NCBI GenBank assembly: GCA_024280885.1 | Contig: JAJRPF010000039.1 | Location: 1-64,000 of the forward strand | Direction of reading: 5' to 3' | Length of the DNA: 64,000 bases | DNA from: Planctomycetota bacterium | GTDB lineage: Bacteria; Planctomycetota; JAJSAM01; JAJVHW01 | Shown here: in pieces, positions 19,677-30,200 of the stretch | Layout: each line of letters opens with the position of its first letter | Position numbering within the stretch: position 1 is the stretch's first letter | Program-made: the position numbers and the translations under genes | Notes under the pieces: model-generated | Databases searched by the model: none | Seen by the model: the letters and a program-made list of their open reading frames with translations, nothing else | Told to the model about the DNA's origin: nothing

Positions 19677-19845
19677 GCGTCCCCCTGGTTGACGATTGGC
19701 GTCCCATGATACGAAGCGCGACGGCGCGCGTCACAAAGGCGCTGCCCCGGAGTCGCGAAACAATTCGAGACTCTGCCCGCGCTCGGCAGCGTTCGGCGCA
19801 CGAGGAGACTGGCAGCGGCCGTCCGGTGGCACAGGAGGCGACACC

Positions 19846-19905
19846 GATTCGGACGGCACTGATCCGGACGACGACGATCCGGGCGACGACGATCTGCGCG
19901 CGACC
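19846..19905. repeat. Imperfect tandem repeat, four 15-bp units
   Basis: gattcggacggcact / gatccggacgacgac / gatccgggcgacgac / gatctgcgcgcgacc. Confidence 0.75.
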
Positions 19906-19988
19906 GAGTCCGTCACTTGCGTCCGCTGAGCGCCCGCTCGCGGCGCGTCCAAGGAGATTGTACGTCGGCGAGGCGCGGACGGACCGGC

Positions 19989-21062
19989 TCAGGCAGGTGC
20001 GCGGCGGGCGGTCCACAGACGGGCCGAGCGGGCCCGCGGGTTGCGGCGCGTCTCGTCGCGCGTCGGGCGTTGCGGCGTCTCGGACCATGTGCTCCAAAGC
20101 CCCTGCGCGGCGCCCGTGCGCAGCGCCTCGACGACCGGTCGTTCCTCGCCCTCGTGAAACGTCAGGAACGCGACGCGAGCGCCCGGTCGCACGATCCACG
20201 GCAGGTCCCTCAGCAGCGCGGCGAGGTGTTCGGTCTCGCGATTGATGACCATGCGCAGTGCCTGGAACGTGCGCGCCGCAGGATGCGGCGTGTAGGGATC
20301 GGGCCGTCGGAAGCGAGGTCCGGATAGCCCCTTCGCGGCAAGCACGAGCGCGACGAGGTCGGCGGTCGTCGCGAGTGCGGCGCCCGCTGCGCAGCGCGCG
20401 ATGATCGCGGCTGCAATCGCTGCGGCATCCGGCTCGTCGCCGTGAATGCGCAGTGTCTCTCTGAGTTTCTGCTCGTCAGCGGAAGCGAGCCACGCCTCCG
20501 CTGTCTCGCCACGCGACCGGTCCATGCGCAGGTCAAGTGGTCCGTCGCGCTTGAACGAGAAACCGCGCTCGGCGCGATCCAACTGCATCGACGAGCAACC
20601 CAGATCGGCGAGTACGCCATCGACGGCTTCGACGCCGAGTTCGCGCAGTGCTCCCGCGGCACCGGAGTAATTGGTGTGCCGCGTCACGATCGGTAGCCCG
20701 AGACTGGCAAGCCGTTCGGTGGTCCGCGCCAGTTCCTCCGCGTCGCGGTCGAGACCAATCACCCGCCCGTCGGGAAGGACGCTCCGCGCGAGGATCTCCG
20801 CATGGCCGCCGTGACCCAGAGTGCAGTCGAGCAGGACGGCTCCGGGGGCAGCGTCGAGCGCCGCCGCGATCTCGTCCGGCATGACCGGAATGTGGCTGCC
20901 GGCCGGTGTTCCACCACGCTCCACGGCCTTCTCGATCTCGTCCGGGAAGCGGCCCGGGTCGAGTTCCTTGTACTTCTCTTCGAAGCGCCGCGGGTGCGTC
21001 CCCCGATAGCGTGGCCGTCTTCGGTGTCGTGGAGGGTCAGCGGGACTCGGGTCGTCACTCAC
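19989..21062 (-). CDS. rsmH: 16S rRNA (cytosine(1402)-N(4))-methyltransferase RsmH (MraW) with basic N-terminal extension
   Basis: HIPVMPDEIAAALDAAPGAVLLDCTLGHGGHAEILARSVLPDGRVIGLDRD; VLADLGCSSMQLDRAERGFSF; TFQALRMVINRETEHLAALL; FHEGEERPVVEAL. Confidence 0.93.
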   Translation of the reverse strand: MSDDPSPADPPRHRRRPRYRGTHPRRFEEKYKELDPGRFPDEIEKAVERGGTPAGSHIPVMPDEIAAALDAAPGAVLLDCTLGHGGHAEILARSVLPDGRVIGLDRDAEELARTTERLASLGLPIVTRHTNYSGAAGALRELGVEAVDGVLADLGCSSMQLDRAERGFSFKRDGPLDLRMDRSRGETAEAWLASADEQKLRETLRIHGDEPDAAAIAAAIIARCAAGAALATTADLVALVLAAKGLSGPRFRRPDPYTPHPAARTFQALRMVINRETEHLAALLRDLPWIVRPGARVAFLTFHEGEERPVVEALRTGAAQGLWSTWSETPQRPTRDETRRNPRARSARLWTARRAPA

Positions 21063-21440
21063 GCACCAAGTGTGCTGCTCACCACGTGTGAAGCAGAGAC
21101 TTCCCGAGGCGTTCGTCCGCTCCGGTGCGTGCCTCTCGTGAGTGGCCCCGGCCGGGCTCCTCCGATGCGAGGGGGACGATCCGGCGCGTACGTGATCGAC
21201 CGCGAGCTTGGGTCGCGCGGGATGGGAAACGTCGACGTGGCGTCGGAGGCGGAGGGGGGCGGCGGATCGTGCGCCGGGGCTCGACGTCCGCGATCGTTGC
21301 GTGGAAGGTCGTCTATCCGTGTAGAGATCACGAAGACGTGTTCTCCTTGACAGCGTGCAGAGGCGAGCCGCGTCGTGTCGTTGCGATCAGCCCATTTCTT
21401 CGAGCGACGCGCGGGCCGCGCGCGGTGGAGGGCCCGAGTC

Positions 21441-22124
21441 ATGAGTGATGAATGCAATTCCTCCGGTGCCGCGGGGGCTTCTGGCCAGGCCCCTGATCCG
21501 CACATGCACGCCGGTGAGCGCCCCTATCTGACCGTTGTGAGTGGCGCGCCGCGTTCGGGTACATCGCTCATGATGCGCATGCTCGCCGCTGGCGGGATGC
21601 CAGCGTTGCAGGACCATGTGCGCGGCGCGGACACGGACAATCCGAACGGGTACTTCGAGTTCGAGCTGGTCAAGACGCTCGCCGAGGACTCGTCGTGGGT
21701 TGCCGGCGCGACGGGCAAGGCTGTCAAGATGGTCTACGTTCTGCTGCGGCACTTGCCTGCCGACGTCACGTATCGCGTGCTGGTCATGCGCCGCAACCTC
21801 GACGAGGTGGTCCGCTCGCAGAACAAGATGCTCGCGCGCCTCGGACGGCCGCCGCGCGGCATCCCCGACGCGCGGGTCGTGGAGATGTTCGAGAAGCACC
21901 TGGCCGACACCGAGACGTGGCTCGCCGCACAGCCGAATCTCGCGGCGCTCTCGGTGGACTACAACCAGCTCGTTGCGGATCCGCGCCCGGGCGCAGAGGC
22001 GGTCGCTCGTTTTCTGAGCGACGGAGGTGCCGAGGGTCGTTCGGAGGCCGTCGCACTCGGCGCGCTGGACATCGACGCCATGTGCGCCGTCGTTGACTCC
22101 TCACTTTATCGCAATCGCGTGTGA
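21441..22124 (+). CDS. Sulfotransferase family protein
   Basis: YLTVVSGAPRSGTSLMMRML 5'-PSB-like loop; RVLVMRRNLDEVVRSQNKML 3'-PB-like motif. Confidence 0.75.
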   Translation: MSDECNSSGAAGASGQAPDPHMHAGERPYLTVVSGAPRSGTSLMMRMLAAGGMPALQDHVRGADTDNPNGYFEFELVKTLAEDSSWVAGATGKAVKMVYVLLRHLPADVTYRVLVMRRNLDEVVRSQNKMLARLGRPPRGIPDARVVEMFEKHLADTETWLAAQPNLAALSVDYNQLVADPRPGAEAVARFLSDGGAEGRSEAVALGALDIDAMCAVVDSSLYRNRV

Positions 22125-22328
22125 TTTGAGTCATTGACGGGGCGGCGTGAGACTTTCGTCACACCCTGATCGACCTATCGCGCCGAGCCTCGTTTCCGGC
22201 CTCGCAGCGACCCAGAGACGCGTGTAGAGCGGGACGTATGGAGGCGGAGAGGTCCGGCGTGCGCGCCGGCCATCGGACGTGTCGCGGGCGGGGGCCCCGA
22301 TGCTGCTCCCCTCGTAGGGAGGACACGC

Positions 22329-23381
22329 ATGAGGCCCAAACTCACTCGCTGGACACACGTCTCGATCACCATGGCGGTCATGTCGCTCGCGACCGCTGCG
22401 CTCGCCGCAGATTGTCGTCCGGGTCACGCGAAGCCGGGCGCGAAGACGACTACCGATACGGCCACCGATCTTGGCGCCGCGGCGGCGCCGCTCATCAAGG
22501 AGAGCGACATGGCGCCGCCGGAACGCGCGATGGAATTCGGACTCCGCAAGGCATTCGGCTTCGCCCCACGCAAGGCGGACCCCTTCGACAGCTTCGCGCG
22601 CCCCGTGACGAACGTGAGCTTCCATCATCCGTTCATCTGGAGTGAGTTGCGCCCACTCTTCATCTACAACTGGTTTCCGGAGACCGGCATCCTGCAGGGC
22701 GGGCGCGTGAAGGTCTACGCGATGCAGATTCACGTCGCGCTGACCGAGACGCTCCAGCTCACAGCGTACAAGGACGGCTACGCGGACTTCGAGTCGGGCG
22801 TCTTCGACAACGAAAGCGGCTTCGTCGATCTTGCCGTCGGCCTGAAGTACAACGTCTGGAAGGACATCGAGAAGCTCCGGACGCTCTCGTTCGGGCTCAC
22901 CTACGAGTTCACCGAACCGGGCGACAAGGACGTGCTCGAGGGCCAGGGCGATGGTTTCTTCGACCTCTTCGGCTCGTATGCGCAGACCTTCGGTGACGTG
23001 AACTTCATCGGGACGGCGGGGGTCTTCATTCCGCGCGACTCCGACCAGGACAACCGTGCGTTCCACTGGCACCTGCACGCCGACTTGCCGGTCTCCGACG
23101 ACTTCGCCCCCCTCGTCGAGGTCAACGGTTTCTCGTACCGAGGCAACGGCAAGCGCAACGCCGGTCTCGGAGAGAACGTGCCGCTCGGGATCGAGGCCGC
23201 CGACTACACGACGCTCGGCGCGGGGAACGTCGACGGGCATGACCTGGTCACGGGCGCGATCGGCTTCCGCTACAAGATCTCGGAGGACGTCAGCATCGGC
23301 GCCGCGTGGGAGATTCCGCTGACAAGCCGCAAGGACACGATGCAGAAGCGCCTGACGATGGACCTCGTCCTGCGGTTCTGA
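22329..23381 (+). CDS. Predicted exported outer-membrane beta-barrel-like protein
   Basis: Signal peptide VSITMAVMSLATAALAADC; alternating hydrophobic/aromatic strands to the C-terminus ending in ...MDLVLRF (terminal Phe). Confidence 0.5.
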   Translation: MRPKLTRWTHVSITMAVMSLATAALAADCRPGHAKPGAKTTTDTATDLGAAAAPLIKESDMAPPERAMEFGLRKAFGFAPRKADPFDSFARPVTNVSFHHPFIWSELRPLFIYNWFPETGILQGGRVKVYAMQIHVALTETLQLTAYKDGYADFESGVFDNESGFVDLAVGLKYNVWKDIEKLRTLSFGLTYEFTEPGDKDVLEGQGDGFFDLFGSYAQTFGDVNFIGTAGVFIPRDSDQDNRAFHWHLHADLPVSDDFAPLVEVNGFSYRGNGKRNAGLGENVPLGIEAADYTTLGAGNVDGHDLVTGAIGFRYKISEDVSIGAAWEIPLTSRKDTMQKRLTMDLVLRF

Positions 23382-23465
23382 TCTGGAGTCTCGCAGTTCG
23401 TCGCGATCCGGACTCTGGCGGTCTGGACTCGGGCCTGAGGGCTCGCGTCCGATAGCCTTCCGCAC

Positions 23466-24218
23466 ATGCCTGCACTCCCCCACGTTGCAACACCCGATGC
23501 CCGGCGCGTTCCGACGCAGCGGCTACTGGCTGTCTTTCCCCACCCGGACGATGAGTCGTATGGCTGCGCCGGGGTGCTCGCCCGACTCGGGGCGGACCCC
23601 GACGCAGCCACCGCGCTGCTCTGCCTGACGCGCGGTGAGGCATCGAAGATGGGGCGCGAGCGCGGGCTCTCGTCGGACGAGGTCGGCGCGTTGCGCACCG
23701 AGCGCCTCCAGCGCGTGCAGGCGATCGTCGGCCTCGACCTGCTTGACGTACGCGACCTGCCCGACGGAGGGCTTGCGCGGATGCGCCTCGCTGACGTGGC
23801 CCGTGTGGTCGGCGAGGTCATCGACGAATTCCGGCCGCAGGTCGTCATTGCCCACTGTCCGCGCGGGGTCAACGGCCACGTGGATCACGTGGCAACACAT
23901 TGGGCCGTGCGCCGCGCCCTGGAAGAGCGTCCGGGCATTCGACTCGCGATGGTCGCGTATCGCAAGGACGTCTGCGAGAGCCTCGCGCCGCGGCTGCTCT
24001 TCCCCACCAAGGACGAGCAAATCAACGTGACGGTGCACCTTGATGAGCGCGAGACCGCCGCGAAGGAGGCGTGTCTGCGGGTCCACAACGGGATCGTCAC
24101 GCTGATCCCGGAGCGAGCGCGCGATGGCGGTCCACTGCTCCGCCCCGCGATCGAGGACTTCGACGTGTTGCGAGGCGACTTCGCGACGCTGACAGAGGAT
24201 CTCTTCGCCGGGCTCTGA
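23466..24218 (+). CDS. PIG-L/LmbE family deacetylase
   Basis: RLLAVFPHPDDESYGCAGVLARL (PHPDDE motif); HCPRGVNGHVDHVATHWAVRRAL. Confidence 0.88.
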   Translation: MPALPHVATPDARRVPTQRLLAVFPHPDDESYGCAGVLARLGADPDAATALLCLTRGEASKMGRERGLSSDEVGALRTERLQRVQAIVGLDLLDVRDLPDGGLARMRLADVARVVGEVIDEFRPQVVIAHCPRGVNGHVDHVATHWAVRRALEERPGIRLAMVAYRKDVCESLAPRLLFPTKDEQINVTVHLDERETAAKEACLRVHNGIVTLIPERARDGGPLLRPAIEDFDVLRGDFATLTEDLFAGL

Positions 24219-24301
24219 TCCGCACCGCCCACATGCAGGACGCAGCGTGGGCTCCGGACGCAGCCTCCGGACGCGGCTCCGGACGCAAGGGAGTCAGCCG
24301 C

Positions 24302-25978
24302 TCACTTCCGACCGACGAGATGCGCCCAGCGGCGACAACGCACCGCATTCACTCCATCGCCACGCGCCGCATACGCGTCGGACATCGCGCCGTAGAGTTC
24401 GGCGCTCCATGGCTGCAAGAGAATGGCACCTCGGAGACCCGCCAAGTCGTCGTTCTTCGCCGAGTCGGGCAGCGCCGCCAGCGCCGCCAGCGCCGCGCTA
24501 CGGGCGTCCGCGGCGGTAGGAAACCACGCGCGAGCCTGAGGCAGGTACACGGACTGCAACCACGCTCGCCATTGCCGATCCGCGGCCTCGGGACCCAGGT
24601 CGTAGCGAAAGAGCGTCGCGACGTCGTCCCACTTCGCTGGCGCGGCTCGGCCATCGATGAAGAGTCCGAGTACGAGCACGCGGGTCGGCGCAGACGATGT
24701 GCGCAGCAGCCAGCCGTCGGGCGCGAACTCCGCCTGCACCGACGCGACACTCTCGTCCCCCTCGAGCATGCGCCGGTAGCCGGCGAGAAACTCCGGTGGA
24801 TAACCCTCCGTGTTGCCGTCGATGAACGCCTCGCCGCGCCGGCGCACCAGCCATGAGCCGAGGGAGAAATCGTTGATGTAGTGCTCGCTCGTCCACGCGG
24901 TGGGGAGCGACTCCAGCAGCGTGACGGGGAAGCGCCCCGCGTGCTCGCCCATGCCGAAACTGCGGTCGCGAGCGACGGAAGGCGCGCCCATCGCGAGTCC
25001 GGCGAGGCCCGCAACCCAGACGACGTCGGCGTAGACGAGACCGCGAGCCAGGCGGCCGCCGGCGCCGACGGCCAACGGGAGTGTCAGACCGAGGAGCGCC
25101 AAGTTGCGGTCGAGTCGCCACGCCACGGCGATAAGGAGCAGCAACACGAGAGCGTCGCCGATCCGACGCGCGCGGAAGTGAACGACGGCGGCGAAGAGTG
25201 CGACGTACGAGAGCAAGACCGCGAGCGCGTGGAAGAACGTGAACGGCGCGCCGCCAGAGAAGGGGGTCCGCAGCTCCGTGACGGCTGTCGCGAGCGGGCC
25301 ACTCAATTGGCCCAGGACGCCAAATGGGTGCAGCACGTTGTCCACGCCGAAGGGCGAGATCGCCGCCGCGGCGACGCAGGCCAGGCCGGTCGCGGCGACG
25401 CGTACCGAACGATCTCCGACCGCCCACGCAAGAAGCACGAGCGGCCCGAGGACCCAGTAGCCGTGCATGGCGGCCCAGATCGGCATCAGCGCGATCTGTG
25501 CGATCGTGGCGCGGCGTTCACCGGCCGCGACCCGGGGCAGCAGCAGCAACGTAGTGGCGGTGAAGACGTACGAGAGCCACTCGGCGCGCAGGTGGAGACG
25601 ATACGAGAGCATCGTCACCGCGAGACACGCCGCCGTGGCCGCCGCCCGCCGATCGAGGCTGCGGCGCGCGAGGAGGTAGAGCAGCGATCCCATGAGGCCA
25701 CCGAGCGCCATCTTCAACGATGCGAGCGCCGCCGTACCACCGATGCGCTCGGCCGCCGCAACGAGAACCATGAAGCCCCATTTGTCGTTCAGGTAGGCGT
25801 AGTCGGCGTTCACCCACGAAAAGACGTTGGTCCGGGGAATGGCGCCGTCGGTGAGAATCCGCTCGCCGCTCGAGAGCATGAGTGGCAGATCGAGCGATCC
25901 CAGTCGCGTGCAGCCGAGAAGCAGCCCGAGAGCGATCGGGACTCCGACCGCGATCCATTTCCGCGCGCGCTCGCTCAT
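24302..25978 (-). CDS. Polytopic membrane protein, possibly glycosyltransferase-like
   Basis: Many hydrophobic segments and TNVFSWVNADYAYLNDKWGFMVLVAAAERI; C-terminal soluble part. Confidence 0.5.
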   Translation of the reverse strand: MSERARKWIAVGVPIALGLLLGCTRLGSLDLPLMLSSGERILTDGAIPRTNVFSWVNADYAYLNDKWGFMVLVAAAERIGGTAALASLKMALGGLMGSLLYLLARRSLDRRAAATAACLAVTMLSYRLHLRAEWLSYVFTATTLLLLPRVAAGERRATIAQIALMPIWAAMHGYWVLGPLVLLAWAVGDRSVRVAATGLACVAAAAISPFGVDNVLHPFGVLGQLSGPLATAVTELRTPFSGGAPFTFFHALAVLLSYVALFAAVVHFRARRIGDALVLLLLIAVAWRLDRNLALLGLTLPLAVGAGGRLARGLVYADVVWVAGLAGLAMGAPSVARDRSFGMGEHAGRFPVTLLESLPTAWTSEHYINDFSLGSWLVRRRGEAFIDGNTEGYPPEFLAGYRRMLEGDESVASVQAEFAPDGWLLRTSSAPTRVLVLGLFIDGRAAPAKWDDVATLFRYDLGPEAADRQWRAWLQSVYLPQARAWFPTAADARSAALAALAALPDSAKNDDLAGLRGAILLQPWSAELYGAMSDAYAARGDGVNAVRCRRWAHLVGRK

Positions 25979-26038
25979 GGACTACCCTGCGCGCGTCCCG
26001 GGAACGGGTGTTCGGGGACAGAGGGAGAACAACAGATC

Positions 26039-26905
26039 ATGAGCACATTCATTCTGGCCCAAGAGTCGGGCTCGACCACGAACACCGTCCAGGAGAAGGC
26101 CGACTGGGTGATGAGCCTTGCGGAGAAGCACGGACCCGGCGTGCTCGGCGCGCTCGCCTTCCTGATCGCCGCGTGGATCGTCTCCGCGTGGGTGGCGGGC
26201 CTCGTCCGGCGTGGTATGAATAAGGCCAGCATCGACGCGACGCTGACGAAGTTCGTCGCCAAACTCGCCGGATGGATGGTCAAGATCATCGCGCTCGTCT
26301 CTGCGCTCTCCATGTTCGGCGTGGGGACTGCGAGCTTCGCCGCGCTACTCGGTGGCGCCGGTCTCGCCGTCGGCCTGGCCTTCCAGGGCACGCTCGGGAG
26401 TTTCGCTGCGGGCGTGATGCTCTTGATCTTCCGTCCCTTCAAGGTCGGTGACGTCGTGACGACCGCTGGGATCACGGCGAAGGTCTTCGAGGTCGGCATC
26501 TTCTCGACGATCTTTGACACCCCCGACAACCGGCGCTTCATCGTGCCGAACGGGGCGATTTTCGGCTCCACGATCGAGAACATCTCGTTCCACGGGCAAC
26601 GGCGCGTCGATGTCGCGGTCGGGGTGGACTACTCCGCCGACATCGACCGCACGCGCGAAGTTCTGGCCGACGCGATCACGGGCATCGAGGGCGTCCTCGA
26701 CGACCCCGAGTCGGCCGTCATCCTGACCGGTCTCGGAGGTTCGTCGGTGGATTGGGTCGTGCGCGTGTGGGTGAACGCGGCGGACTTCTTCGCCGTGAAG
26801 GAGCGCGTCACGCGCTCGCTCAAGTACAAGCTCGACGCGGCCGGGATCGGCATTCCGTATCCGCAGATGGACATCCACCTGGACCACCGTCCGAACGACG
26901 GCTGA
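26039..26905 (+). CDS. Small-conductance mechanosensitive channel, MscS family (copy 1)
   Basis: GVGTASFAALLGGAGLAVGLAFQGTLGSFAAGVMLLIFRPFKVGDVV...DTPDNRRFIVPNGAIFGSTIENIS. Start moved from 24881 to ATG 26039. Confidence 0.92.
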   Translation: MSTFILAQESGSTTNTVQEKADWVMSLAEKHGPGVLGALAFLIAAWIVSAWVAGLVRRGMNKASIDATLTKFVAKLAGWMVKIIALVSALSMFGVGTASFAALLGGAGLAVGLAFQGTLGSFAAGVMLLIFRPFKVGDVVTTAGITAKVFEVGIFSTIFDTPDNRRFIVPNGAIFGSTIENISFHGQRRVDVAVGVDYSADIDRTREVLADAITGIEGVLDDPESAVILTGLGGSSVDWVVRVWVNAADFFAVKERVTRSLKYKLDAAGIGIPYPQMDIHLDHRPNDG

Positions 26906-26938
26906 CACAGCGCACAGGCACTCCGAAGCGGAGACTTT

Positions 26939-26971
26939 GAAGCCCCGTGGGCCCCCGGCCAGCGGGGCTTC
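26939..26971 (+). terminator. Candidate hairpin terminator after mscS copy 1
   Basis: GAAGCCCCG (26939-26947) / CGGGGCTTC (26963-26971), 9 bp perfect stem; weak U-tract. Confidence 0.5.
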
Positions 26972-27027
26972 TCCACGTTGAAACCCCCGCATCGCGGTGC
27001 CAGCGTGGAGCGGGCGCACACCGGCCC

Positions 27028-27043
27028 TGTGACGTAGGTCACG
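27028..27043. promoter_or_regulatory. Candidate CRP/FNR-superfamily site 1
   Basis: TGTGA-CGTAGG-TCACG, close to TGTGA-N6-TCACA. Confidence 0.45.
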
Positions 27044-27100
27044 GGCGCTGATCTCTCTCAATACGAGTGCGGGCTCGCTGCTTCGCAGCCATCCGAGACG

Positions 27101-27116
27101 TGTGACACAGGTCATC
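27101..27116. promoter_or_regulatory. Candidate CRP/FNR-superfamily site 2
   Basis: TGTGA-CACAGG-TCATC; 73 bp downstream of site 1 with the same orientation. Confidence 0.4.
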
Positions 27117-27222
27117 TGCCGAACACGCTCCGCGACTGACAATCCTGACTCAAAGCGGGCTCCCGATCCGCCGCGGGAGACTCCCGGAAGTCACCAGGAA
27201 CGGCGGCGTGAGGAGGCAGTTG

Positions 27223-30200
27223 ATGTCCACGCGGTTGAAGGTCAGCAAACCCCCGTGGAGAGCCCGGCTCTTCCTGATGCCAGCGGCTCTGCTCGCGCTC
27301 GGAGCAGCCGTCGCGGTCGCCGGGGACTGGACAGGCCGATCCGAGATCGGTCTTGGCGACACCGCCACGAGTACGTTCCAAGATCGTGCGCTCGGTGGAC
27401 CCGGCGAGATGCACGCCTATCGATTCTTCGCACCGGCCGGCACCAAGATCGAGGCCACGCTCGCACCGAACAAGGGGAGCAGCGTCGAGGTCCTGCTCCA
27501 GATCACGCGCAACGGGAAAGTCGTGCCGATCGCCGACCGGATCAAGGTCAAGAAGCTCAAGGTAACGTTGAAGAAGCTCACTCTCGAAGAGAGCGGCTTC
27601 TACGAGTACCGCGTCACGGCGATCCGCGGCACCGGCGCGTACACGCTCAAGACCAAGGGCAAGCTTCCGAAGAAGGCGAAGGCGGTCGTCAAGGAACTGA
27701 CGTACGCATTCGATGTCGTCGGCCCCACACAACTGAAGCTCGCAACCGTCAAGGGTGCGAAGGGCACAAAGCCTGTCTTCACGCTGCTGACCGGGCCGTC
27801 CGGCGAGATCGCGATCGGTGAGCCCTCGAAGAAGCTCAAGAAGATCGATCTGCCGGAGACCGGCACGTACACGCTGACCTACGCCGACACCGCTGCAGCA
27901 CGCAAGAAGCTCCAGCCCGATGAGTGGGCCGTGCAGATCACGCTGAAGCCCCCGAAGAGCAAGAACCTCCTTGAGCAGCCGACCGGCCAGAACTTCCTGC
28001 CCCTAGCGGTGATGGACGTGGGGGACCCCGCTGCCGGCGCCGCTGCACCTGGCTACAAGGGGACCGAGGCCTGCCGCACGTGCCACGCGGAGTACGTGGA
28101 GAAGGTCCTCAACAGCTTCCACAACTCGAAGATGCGCACGTCGTTCCGTCAAGGCGCGGCCGAGTACAACGTCCCGCCGACGATCGACGCGAAGTTCCGC
28201 GCGGCCGGTGGCACGGATCTGCGTACCGACGCGGACACGGCCGACAAATTCGGCAGCCTCGACTATGCCGTCCGCCTGAGCTACGTCGCGAGTGACGACC
28301 TGCCCTACAAGGTCACGATCGGCAACAACACATACGACATCATGTACATGATGGGCGGTAACGGTCCCTGGAAGCAGCGCTACGTGATGAAGATCGGCGC
28401 CAGCCACTACATCTCGCCTGTGCAGTACAACGAAAAGACCGGGACCTGGGCGGTCTATCACGGCGGAGACTGGAACGCCGACGGCCCAACCGCGCTCAAG
28501 AACTCGTGGGAGCGCCGCTGCGGCGCCTGCCATGCGACTGGCGTTCTGACCACGTTCAACCAGGCGACCGGTGAATACCTGACCGGGTACGCGCAGATGA
28601 ACGTCGGCTGCGAAGGCTGCCACGGCGCGGGCGAAGCCCACATCGCCAGCCAGGACCCGGCCGACATCCTCAACCCCCGCGATCTGATCGATGGCAGCGC
28701 CGACGGCAACGAGCGGGCGGACATGACGTGTGGTCAATGCCACAACCGTGGTAGCGGCGGACTGCCGACCGGCGCCCCGAGCAACACGGGCTATCCCTGG
28801 AAGCTCGGAGTCGGGATCTTCATTCCTGGCGGTAACCAGGCCGACTACGACACGTTCTACACGGAGACGACGGGCCAGTACTGGGGCGAGAAGTCCCTGG
28901 ACTCGCACAACGCGTCCAAGAAACACCACCAGCAGATGCTGGATCTGGCCAATGGCCCCCACGCTCCTGACAAGCCCTGGGACGGCGTCTGCTTCGACTG
29001 CCACAACCCGCACGCCGATCAGGACGTCAAGCACATGATGGCGACCGAGTTGACTCACAGCGGCCTCACGTATGACGTCGACAACGACAACAACTCGCTC
29101 TGCTTCTCATGCCACAACGGACACGGCGACTACGAGAACGTGTCGCCGACTGACGTGGGCATGATCACGAACGACTTCGCCCCGGCCTCGGTCGTGGACG
29201 CGGTCCTCTTCCACATGAAAGACAAGGCGGCGATGCCGATCGACGCCGAGGACTACGATCCGGCCGGAGCCGGTACGGGGCGCTGCTCAAAGTGCCACAT
29301 GCCGAAGATGGCAAAGTCGGCTGACTACGTCTCCGACAAGGCTGGCAACCCGGTCGGCGATATCCACTCGCACACGATGGAACCGGTCTGGCCGAACCTG
29401 ACCGTGCTGGAGGACGGCGCGATCACGAACTCGTGCGCGACCTGTCACCCGATCGATCCGGACGACGAAGTCGGACCGATCATCGCTCAGTGGTCCAAGG
29501 GAACGGACGCCGAAGACACGACGTTCCACGCGGATACTCCGCGCAGTTTCCAGAATGGCGTCGCGAACGAGCACGGTGCCAGTGGTGGAATGGCCTGCGC
29601 TGGCTGCCACACGACTGAAGGCTTCCTCGAGGCCCAGGTCAACGGGACACAGGCAGATCTGATCGAAGACGAGGATCGTCGTAACGACATCGTCAGCCAC
29701 TCGATCGCCTTCGATGTCGGCATCACCTGCCGCGCCTGCCACGGTGCGCAGCCCGATGGGACGTTCGCTGAGGGCCACAACCCGCTGCGCTTCCCGGCCG
29801 AAGAACTCTGTGGCAAATGCCACATGAACGAGACGGTCATGTACGACGACTACGTCGCCGACGGCGAGATCGTACGTCACCCGCAGAACCAGATGCTCCT
29901 CGGCACCGAGGCAGGGCAAGTCGCAGGCGAGTCCTACGGGAACTCGTTCCACTCCAGCCTGAACTGCATCGACTGCCACATGGACGAAGAGACCGGCGGC
30001 GACCACACGTTCATGCCGCAGGTCACGACGTGCAACAAGTCCGGTTGCCACTCCGCTGACAACCTGACCGATTTCGATCGACTCGCGCTCGCCGACTACG
30101 ACGGCAACGGCACGGTCGAGGGAATGCAGACCGAGGTGACTGGTGCCCTCCAGGTCCTCCAGGACGCGATCCTGGCGACCGACACCAGCACAGGCGCCGA

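Noticed and set aside
24881-26038. 386-residue N-terminal extension of the MscS ORF in the track
   Set aside because: Antisense to the 24302..25978 membrane protein and Arg/Glu-rich; the true start is ATG 26039.
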